Below, one piece after another: positions 58,422 to 64,000 of a stretch of 64,000 bases of DNA. A program made the position numbers and the translations under genes. Source of the DNA: an uncultured Pseudomonadales bacterium (GTDB lineage Bacteria; Pseudomonadota; Gammaproteobacteria; Pseudomonadales; Azotimanducaceae); the NCBI GenBank assembly GCA_937921865.1, contig CAKZWF010000008.1, positions 1 to 64,000 on the forward strand, written 5' to 3'. Under the pieces are notes generated by a model, which worked only from the letters and a program-made list of their open reading frames with translations, did no database searches and was not told the DNA's origin. Every line of letters starts with the position of its first letter. Position 1 is the stretch's first letter.

Positions 58422-59618
58422 GTGGCCAGCGATCTGGATTTCAGTCCGTTGCATGAGCGGATGCAGTGGTACATAGACTCGGACATTCTGTCCTGCTGCA
58501 ACACCCTGGTGATGCGCGGCACCGATGTGGTGGACTTCAAAACGTTTGGCTATATGGATCTGGAAAGCAGAAATCCGCTGACCGAAGACGCTATCTACCG
58601 GATGTACTCCAACACCAAGCTGGTCACGTCGATCGCTGCGATGATTCTGTATGAACGCGGCGGTTTCGATCTCGACGACCCGGTGGCCAAGTACCTGCCG
58701 GAGTTTGCCGACATGCAGGTGCTGAAGCCGGATGCGACCAGCGTCGAGCAGACTGAGCCGGCCAGAGACGACATGCGGATTCGCCACATCCTCAGCCACA
58801 GTGCGGGACTGTCCTACGGTTTCCTTGAGCCTGGGTCTGTGATTGACCAGGCATACACCGGTAGCGGGTTAGATATTCTCAATGATGCCTCGATGACGCT
58901 GGAAACCCTGTGCGAAAAGCTTGGTGAGTTGCCGTTAGCCTATCATCCGGGTGAGAGCTGGCGTTACAGCTTTGGCACTGATGTCACCGCCCGGCTGGTA
59001 GAAGTTGTGTCCGGCCAGGCGTTTGATGAGTTTCTCAGTGAGAATATTTTTCAACCGCTGGCTATGGTTGATACCGATTTCTGGGTGCCACCGGAGAAAC
59101 AGGATCGATTCACCACCATGTATGCTCCGGTAGACTTTTTTGAGCCGATGAAAGGCGGTCTGGTCAAAGCGGATGATCCGTACGAAGGCGTCTACTCGCA
59201 ACCCAGGGCACTGTTGTCGGGTGGCGGCGGACTGGTCTCAACTGTCAGTGACTACCTCACCTTTATCCGCATGATCGTGGCTGGTGGCAGCTGGAATGGC
59301 GCGAGGATTGTCACGTCGGAAACGTTGCGGCTGATGCGGACCAACCAACTCGCTGACGGTGTGGGTGTGAGCTTCCCGATGTGGGCGATGCCGGGAACCT
59401 TGTTTGGCCTGGGGTTTGCGCTGAAAACAGAACTGAGTGACGAAGAGCCGGCGGCGATGCGCGATGAGTATCACTGGGGCGGTATGGCCGGTACCCACTC
59501 CTGGATGGCGCCGAGCGCCAACCTGACCGGGATGTGTATGACTCAGCGAATGCCGGGTTTCTGGCATCCCTTCAGCCACGAGTTCAAGCACATGGCTTAT
59601 CAGATCGCGGCGCAGTAG
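58422..59618 (+). CDS. serine hydrolase, beta-lactamase/esterase family (second copy)
   Basis: 398 residues. SxxK is SNTK (YRMYSNTKLVTS), the tyrosine motif is RYSFGTD, and the C-terminal HWGGMAGT block replaces KTG. It is clearly paralogous to the gene at 2406. GTG 58422 has no Shine-Dalgarno of its own. The strong AAGGGG at 58389 is followed at eight bases by ATC 58401, in frame and reading ATC AGT ACA TCA ATA, so translation may begin at a rare ATC or at GTG. Substrate unknown. Confidence 0.87.
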   Translation: MASDLDFSPLHERMQWYIDSDILSCCNTLVMRGTDVVDFKTFGYMDLESRNPLTEDAIYRMYSNTKLVTSIAAMILYERGGFDLDDPVAKYLPEFADMQVLKPDATSVEQTEPARDDMRIRHILSHSAGLSYGFLEPGSVIDQAYTGSGLDILNDASMTLETLCEKLGELPLAYHPGESWRYSFGTDVTARLVEVVSGQAFDEFLSENIFQPLAMVDTDFWVPPEKQDRFTTMYAPVDFFEPMKGGLVKADDPYEGVYSQPRALLSGGGGLVSTVSDYLTFIRMIVAGGSWNGARIVTSETLRLMRTNQLADGVGVSFPMWAMPGTLFGLGFALKTELSDEEPAAMRDEYHWGGMAGTHSWMAPSANLTGMCMTQRMPGFWHPFSHEFKHMAYQIAAQ

Positions 59619-59624
59619 CAATGC

Positions 59625-60158
59625 TCAGCTCGACCGGCGTTCGCGCAGCAATGCCAGCAACCGGTCGAGCATGGATGTCAGGGTGGTGATCACCAGCAGC
59701 CAGCCAAGCACGTCGATCCAGATGTCGGCTGGCCAGCTCAAGCCCAGACCGTTGCGGATTACTGGCACGCCGACCAGAACGAAGTAGACGATGCCGTTGT
59801 TCTTACCCAGCCAGCTGGTTTTCAGCTGGTGGCCAGCCAGCACCCTGGAATCCAGCGCGTACTGAATAAATGCGGCAATGATGAGGCCGGGCAACAGGGT
59901 ATTGCCGTAGCCGATGAATGCCAGAGCACCAAGTGTGATCGCGACAAAGGCTGCGTCGGTAGCGTGATCGAGCAGACCGCCCAGCGCTGAATCGTGCCCG
60001 TAGCGCCGTGCCAGAGGCCCGTCGAGCAGGTCGGTGATCACTGCAACTGTGAACAGCACTGAGGCGGTGCCCCAATGGTCATTCAGTATCGCCCAGGCAC
60101 ACGGTACAATGCTGACAATTCTCAGCAGTGTTAACAGGTTTGCCCACGTTTTCCACAT
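59625..60158 (-). CDS. CDP-alcohol phosphatidyltransferase
   Basis: 177 residues with about six membrane segments. The CDP-alcohol phosphotransferase signature is complete: DG-x2-AR-x8-G-x3-D-x3-D in LLDGPLARRYGHDSAL then GGLLDHATD. It would join a CDP-activated lipid to an alcohol (for example glycerol phosphate or inositol phosphate) at the inner membrane. It is close to PgsA in length. The gene converges on the serine hydrolase with six bases between stops. Confidence 0.88.
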   Translation of the reverse strand: MWKTWANLLTLLRIVSIVPCAWAILNDHWGTASVLFTVAVITDLLDGPLARRYGHDSALGGLLDHATDAAFVAITLGALAFIGYGNTLLPGLIIAAFIQYALDSRVLAGHQLKTSWLGKNNGIVYFVLVGVPVIRNGLGLSWPADIWIDVLGWLLVITTLTSMLDRLLALLRERRSS

Positions 60159-60185
60159 GTGTCGCGAAGACGCTCTGAAATACTG

Positions 60186-60216
60186 TTGACATCCTAAGTG
60201 TCCACAGACTTATGAA
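60186..60216 (+). promoter_or_regulatory. possible sigma-70 promoter of the NDUFA9-like gene
   Basis: TTGACA at 60186-60191 is a perfect -35 box. TATGAA at 60211-60216 fits a -10 box with a long 19-base spacer, while ACTTAT (60208) gives 16. It lies about 70-100 bases before the NDUFA9-like start. Confidence 0.4.
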
Positions 60217-60282
60217 CCAGCCTGTTTCAGCAATGATCGATACATCTGTGGCCTGGGTCTGACCTGCCTGAATTGAGCGCTT

Positions 60283-61242
60283 GTGCCGGCCGGCCAGAGT
60301 GTGCCCAAATTGCCTATTGGAAACACAGTGGAGCAGCAGGTGATTTTGATCACAGGTGCCAACGGAAATCTTGGCCGGAGATTGTTGACGATCCTGACAC
60401 AGCGTGGTGAGAAAGTGCGGGCAGTGGTTCGCTCATCGCGTGCGGCCGAGCAGATTAAGCAGCTTGATCTGGAATCGGCACCGGAAGTGGTGCAGCTCGA
60501 CTATCTTGATGCCAGCGCGATGGGGGCTGCCATGCAGGGCTGCCGGGCGGTGGTTCATCTGGTCGGGATTATCAAAGAATCTGCGGCGAGTACCTATCAG
60601 GCCGCTCACGAGGGTACCACCCGGGTGATTGCTGAGCAGGCGCCGTCGGCCGGTATCGAGCGCATCGTTTATCTCAGTATCGTTGGTACTTCTGTGAACT
60701 CAGCTAACAGTTGTCTGCGCTCCAAAGCATTAGGCGAGAACATTCTGCGCAACGGATCCGTTGCCACTCTGGTGCTGAGGGTGCCGATGGTGCTGGGTGA
60801 GGGTGACTACGCGAGTGCTGCGTTGAAGGCCAGAGCCTGGCGGGGCACCAATGTGCTGTTGCGGGGCGGCAGTCTTGAACAACCCATCTATGCTGGAGAT
60901 GTAGTAAGCGCAGTTGTGAATGCACTGGACGTCGATCCGGCGCTGGATGAAGCTCTGGATCTGGCGGGTCCGGAGTCGCTGAGCCGGGCTGAACTGACCA
61001 GCGCTGCCGCGCGGAGCGTTGGCCGTACGACCCGGACAGTGTCGCTGCCACTGTTCTGCGGATTGGCGGCCGCATGGGTTCTGGAGAGGCTGTCGGACAA
61101 TCCGCCAGTGACCCGGGCAATGCTCGGGGTCTTAGATCACGATGATCGGATCGATTCTGCTGCGGCGCGCAGCAGGCTGGGAATTGAACTGACTCCGCTC
61201 GACAGGATGCTGCAGCTGTGCCTTTCGACGGCAGACGGTTAA
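60283..61242 (+). CDS. NAD(P)H-binding protein, complex I NDUFA9-subunit-like
   Basis: 319 residues. Atypical SDR with ITGANGNLGRRL near residue 22, AVVRSSRAAEQ, VVHLVGIIKE, the lone YLSIVGTSVNSANSCLRSKALGE and LRVPMVLGEGD. The LVGI and QPIYAGDVVSAVVNALD blocks match bacterial NDUFA9-like proteins, which are close to NmrA and UDP-sugar epimerase folds. No complex I genes are near. GTG 60283 is used; GTG 60328, directly before the first strand, is an equal candidate. Confidence 0.82.
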   Translation: MPAGQSVPKLPIGNTVEQQVILITGANGNLGRRLLTILTQRGEKVRAVVRSSRAAEQIKQLDLESAPEVVQLDYLDASAMGAAMQGCRAVVHLVGIIKESAASTYQAAHEGTTRVIAEQAPSAGIERIVYLSIVGTSVNSANSCLRSKALGENILRNGSVATLVLRVPMVLGEGDYASAALKARAWRGTNVLLRGGSLEQPIYAGDVVSAVVNALDVDPALDEALDLAGPESLSRAELTSAAARSVGRTTRTVSLPLFCGLAAAWVLERLSDNPPVTRAMLGVLDHDDRIDSAAARSRLGIELTPLDRMLQLCLSTADG

Positions 61243-61316
61243 GTGGGCGCAGTTGCCCGAAATTAATGAAAGTTATCCTGACAGGGCCGCCGAGAACGCT
61301 GTCACAAACTGGTAAA

Positions 61317-61346
61317 GTCGCCACCTGGTTCACATTACCAGGCGAC
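61317..61346 (+). other. hairpin upstream of the coiled-coil gene
   Basis: CCTGG (61324-61328) pairs with CCAGG (61338-61342), extended by GTCG/CGAC outside a three-base bulge, around a TTCACATTA loop. It lies 73 bases before the coiled-coil start. It may be a leader hairpin or regulator site. Confidence 0.3.
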
Positions 61347-61418
61347 CAATTCCAGTAATTTTGTTGATCGACCTTAACAGGCCTTCAAATCGACCCGCGT
61401 TGGTGGACGGATACACGG

Positions 61419-63770
61419 ATGCAGGAATACGCAAACGGCGCAATGCGCAATGCGCAGCCCGACTCACAGCCGACGACTGGCAGCGGCGCTGTCGGCAATG
61501 CTATGGACGCTGAGCACGCAGAGTCAGCGCAGCTGGAAGCGCTCCGCGAAGAATTGTCTAAATGGCAGGAACGAGTGCCGAAACTGGCTGGTGCGCTGCG
61601 TGAGCGCACCGCGGAACTGGAAGCCCTGAAGGTCAGGCTCTCAGACCAGCCTGCGGCCCCTCCAGCGTCTCAGGATACGGCCTCCGGGATCAAAGCCCGT
61701 GATTCGCTGATTGCAGAACTCGAAGCGAAGCTGAAATCCCAGTCGTCCAGACACCAGGATGCGCAGGGGCAACTGCATGCCCGGGATGTGGAGATTGCGG
61801 AGCTCAAAGAGGAGCTTGGCGAGTGGCGCAGCAAATGGCAGAGCGCCACAGAAAACCTGGATACTCAGGCGGACAGCCTGGCGGGCAAAGATACGGATCT
61901 GCTGGCGGCTCGCGAAGAGCTGGAGATGTTGCGCAACTATAATCGGGAGCTTGACGGCAAACTCAAAGCTCGCGAACTCGACGCGACCGCGCTGCAGGAA
62001 ACTGCAAAGTCACTGGAGGCGCGCAACGAAAAGCTCTTTGAAACCACCGAGATGGCCAATCGCCAGATCGAATCGCTGGGTGATAGTCTCAACCAGCTGC
62101 GCCAGCAGACTAAAGACAATGCTGCCGAGTTAGCTGCACGGGCTCAGCAGCTCACCGAGCTCGAATCTCAGCTGCTGGAGCGCGACAATAAACTTGCCAG
62201 CCGGGATCAGGACATTGAGTTCCTGCACGGTCACCTTGCAAAAAAGCAGACGGAAATCAGCGCGCTGCAAAACCAGATTGCCGAACTGAGCGAGCTGCGC
62301 AGCGAACACGCTCGTGTAAACGAGGAACTTGCGGCGGCCAATGCTGCTGTTGCCGAACTGGAAACCCGGCAGCAGGCACTCACTGAAGAGCTGAACAATC
62401 TCGGTGAAGTTGGCCGGTTACTGCAAACGGCTGAAGAAAAACTGTCGCAGCAGGCTGGCGAAGCCGAACAGCTGCACAGTCAGATTGCGGACCTGAATCA
62501 GCAACTCGATCAACACAGTGCAGCCGGCACCGAACAGTCCCAGGAGCTTGAGCGACTCGAAGATTGTGTTGCTCAGGCGACTGAGGCTAACGAAAGGCGG
62601 GAAATGGAGCGTCGTCAGCTCTCTGAGCAGATGGCAGAGCTGAAAGCCAGAAATCAGCATCTGGAAGCACAGCTCGAAGAACGCTCGTCTCTGGTCGTCG
62701 GCCTGGAGCAGGAAAAATCTGTCATCCACTCGAAGACCGAATCCATGGATGCAGAAAATCGAAGACTGTCTGAAGCACTCGACAAGGCACAGCGCCATGC
62801 TGCCGAACACGCCGAGCATATTGCCCATCTGGACGCTCGGATGGATCGACAGAAAAATCTGATGGCCAGCCTCGAGCAGGAATATGCTCAGGCTCAGCAG
62901 GAGGCTGCGGATGCGGAAAAAGCCCACGCTCGCCAGCTGCAGCGGAAAGAAAACGAACTGCTGACGATCAAAGAAAAACATGTTCATGACAGCGCTCAGA
63001 CCGGTGCGTCCAGCGAAGAACTCGAAGCAGCCGCTGCTGAGCTGGAAGCTGCACGAGCTGCGCTGGATAAATCCAAGTCTGCTGCGAAAGCTGAACTGGA
63101 TGGGCTGAGGCAAAATAATGAGGCGCTGTCGAGAGAGCTGGATCAGCTGCGCAATCACGACGACGCAGCGCGAGTTTCGCTCCAGGAAAAAGTTGAGAAG
63201 CTGGAAAAACAACTGCGCAAGCAGAGCAAAGAGAATTCAAGCTCGCAGGAACAGCTGGCCAGTGTGACGGTAAAACTGGAGAAGCTGGAAAAGAAAAAGA
63301 GCAAAGACAGCGACGACACTCTGGCGCTGGATAATGAAGTTCTGCAGGCTGAGGTGCAGAAACTGGAAGGCATGGTTCGGGATCGCACTGAGCAACTCAA
63401 CAAGATGCGCTGGCGCCAGCAGATGCAGGAACAGGAGCAGACCGACAGCGATTCCTCTGAGAAAATGCTGGTTGTTCTCAATCAGCAGCTGACCTCAAGT
63501 CGAGAAGACAATCAGCGGCTCATCGAAACGGTGCGGCAGCTGGAAGAACGTCTGGCAAATTCTCCCGATGCCGGTGACGACCTGTCCCGGGTGCGCGGAA
63601 TCGGGCCGAAGCTGGTTGCCCAGCTCAAAGAGTATGACATCACCAGTTTTGCGCAGATTGCTGATCTGGTTCCTGACGATCTCGAAGACGAGAATCATCC
63701 GCTGCATGCGATGCGGGGTCGGATTGCCAAAGACGATTGGATTGCGCAAGCGCAGGAGTTGCGCGACTGA
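61419..63770 (+). CDS. long coiled-coil protein with C-terminal helix-hairpin-helix domain
   Basis: 783 residues. From about residue 30 to 715 it is almost unbroken heptad coiled coil (Leu/Ala-rich, Glu/Gln/Lys-rich, few prolines). The last 55 residues, DDLSRVRGIGPKLVAQLKEYDITSFAQIADL, form a helix-hairpin-helix (RGIGPKLVAQL) as in DNA-binding and helicase-tail proteins. There is no signal peptide or ATPase. The shape suggests an SMC-like spacer or scaffold that meets DNA at one end. Such proteins in proteobacteria are poorly characterised. It stands alone. Confidence 0.8.
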   Translation: MQEYANGAMRNAQPDSQPTTGSGAVGNAMDAEHAESAQLEALREELSKWQERVPKLAGALRERTAELEALKVRLSDQPAAPPASQDTASGIKARDSLIAELEAKLKSQSSRHQDAQGQLHARDVEIAELKEELGEWRSKWQSATENLDTQADSLAGKDTDLLAAREELEMLRNYNRELDGKLKARELDATALQETAKSLEARNEKLFETTEMANRQIESLGDSLNQLRQQTKDNAAELAARAQQLTELESQLLERDNKLASRDQDIEFLHGHLAKKQTEISALQNQIAELSELRSEHARVNEELAAANAAVAELETRQQALTEELNNLGEVGRLLQTAEEKLSQQAGEAEQLHSQIADLNQQLDQHSAAGTEQSQELERLEDCVAQATEANERREMERRQLSEQMAELKARNQHLEAQLEERSSLVVGLEQEKSVIHSKTESMDAENRRLSEALDKAQRHAAEHAEHIAHLDARMDRQKNLMASLEQEYAQAQQEAADAEKAHARQLQRKENELLTIKEKHVHDSAQTGASSEELEAAAAELEAARAALDKSKSAAKAELDGLRQNNEALSRELDQLRNHDDAARVSLQEKVEKLEKQLRKQSKENSSSQEQLASVTVKLEKLEKKKSKDSDDTLALDNEVLQAEVQKLEGMVRDRTEQLNKMRWRQQMQEQEQTDSDSSEKMLVVLNQQLTSSREDNQRLIETVRQLEERLANSPDAGDDLSRVRGIGPKLVAQLKEYDITSFAQIADLVPDDLEDENHPLHAMRGRIAKDDWIAQAQELRD

Positions 63771-63910
63771 CAGCCAGTCTGGTGCGTTTGCATCAGGCTT
63801 TGCTGACCGTCGACTGCTAGAGTTTCAGCTCGAACGCTGTCGTTAGATCGGCCAGATCAGGGATGAAGTTGTGTTCGAGCGCCGCCCGACCGCTGTTGCC
63901 AGGGATGAGG

Positions 63911-64000
63911 TCAGAGGTCGTCGGCACCGGCGCTGAGATATTCAAGAACAGCGTGCCAGTGCTCCTGCAGAACGAGTGACCCCGCTTCCTCGAAAACCCG
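63911..64000 (-). CDS. C-terminal end of a gene running off the window
   Basis: The minus-strand frame entering at 64000 is open for 29 residues (RVFEEAGSLVLQEHWHAVLEYLS then AGADDL) to a TGA at 63913-63911. A neighbouring frame is also open, from the edge down to a TAG at 63821-63819, ending in RAALEHNFIPDLADLTTAF. Both look coding in codon use. The reading may be two overlapping ends or one gene with a frameshift near 63915. No family can be named. Confidence 0.4.
   Translation of the reverse strand, partial: RVFEEAGSLVLQEHWHAVLEYLSAGADDL

Overview
The window looks like a chromosomal segment of a GC-rich, heterotrophic gammaproteobacterium, possibly a marine or environmental lineage. This rests on csrA, the ydbH-ynbE-ydbL outer-membrane lipid-transport trio, an UrcA-family protein, a DUF2868-DUF3482 pair, a large TonB-dependent receptor and many oxidoreductases and CoA ligases. 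I see no rRNA, tRNA, CRISPR array, prophage or intact insertion sequence. Genus-level placement is not possible from this sequence alone.

Layout. 1-9.8 kb: an ArsC/Spx-like gene with an in-frame UGA where the first CXXC cysteine should be (probable selenoprotein), a phytanoyl-CoA dioxygenase-like protein, a 5'-truncated TPR protein, a serine hydrolase, an AlkC-like DNA alkylation repair protein, the ydbH-ynbE-ydbL operon, an SDR and a DUF3179 protein. 9.8-15 kb: a tight minus-strand operon of TauD-like dioxygenase, two-domain GNAT, GMC oxidoreductase and N-acyl-D-amino-acid deacylase. 15-24 kb: AAA ATPase, CarS-like membrane protein, metallophosphoesterase, acyltransferase, csrA, a winged-helix regulator, a polytopic membrane protein, a SIMPL lipoprotein, and a TetR regulator divergent from a small membrane protein. 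23-29 kb: four overlapping genes (alpha/beta hydrolase, DUF2868, DUF3482 GTPase, PYROXD2-like flavoprotein). 29-43.7 kb: M20 peptidase, two AMP-forming ligases, host-attachment-like protein, UrcA-like protein behind two FadR-like palindromes, methyltransferase plus PQQ-type sugar dehydrogenase, NudC, class II aldolase, DUF4136 lipoprotein, Tat-exported amidohydrolase, a 21-bp tandem repeat array abutting a TIGR01777 epimerase, and a thioesterase.

43.7-55.4 kb: YtcJ-like exported amidohydrolase, a TonB receptor behind a structured leader, then a minus-strand group of amino-acid permease, Tat flavin amine oxidase, dihaem cytochrome c and an exported RidA. These last four read as a coherent envelope amine or amino-acid oxidation module. 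55.4-64 kb: saccharopine-dehydrogenase-like enoyl reductase family protein, glycerophosphodiester phosphodiesterase, a second serine hydrolase, CDP-alcohol phosphatidyltransferase, NDUFA9-like Rossmann protein, and a 783-residue coiled-coil protein with a C-terminal helix-hairpin-helix domain.

The strongest candidates for something under-described are the UGA-containing ArsC/Spx-like gene with its own hairpin after the UGA, the heptad-encoding tandem repeat in frame behind an amber stop, the TonB-receptor leader with two competing pairing partners near the ribosome binding site, and the exported RidA/cytochrome/amine-oxidase cluster.
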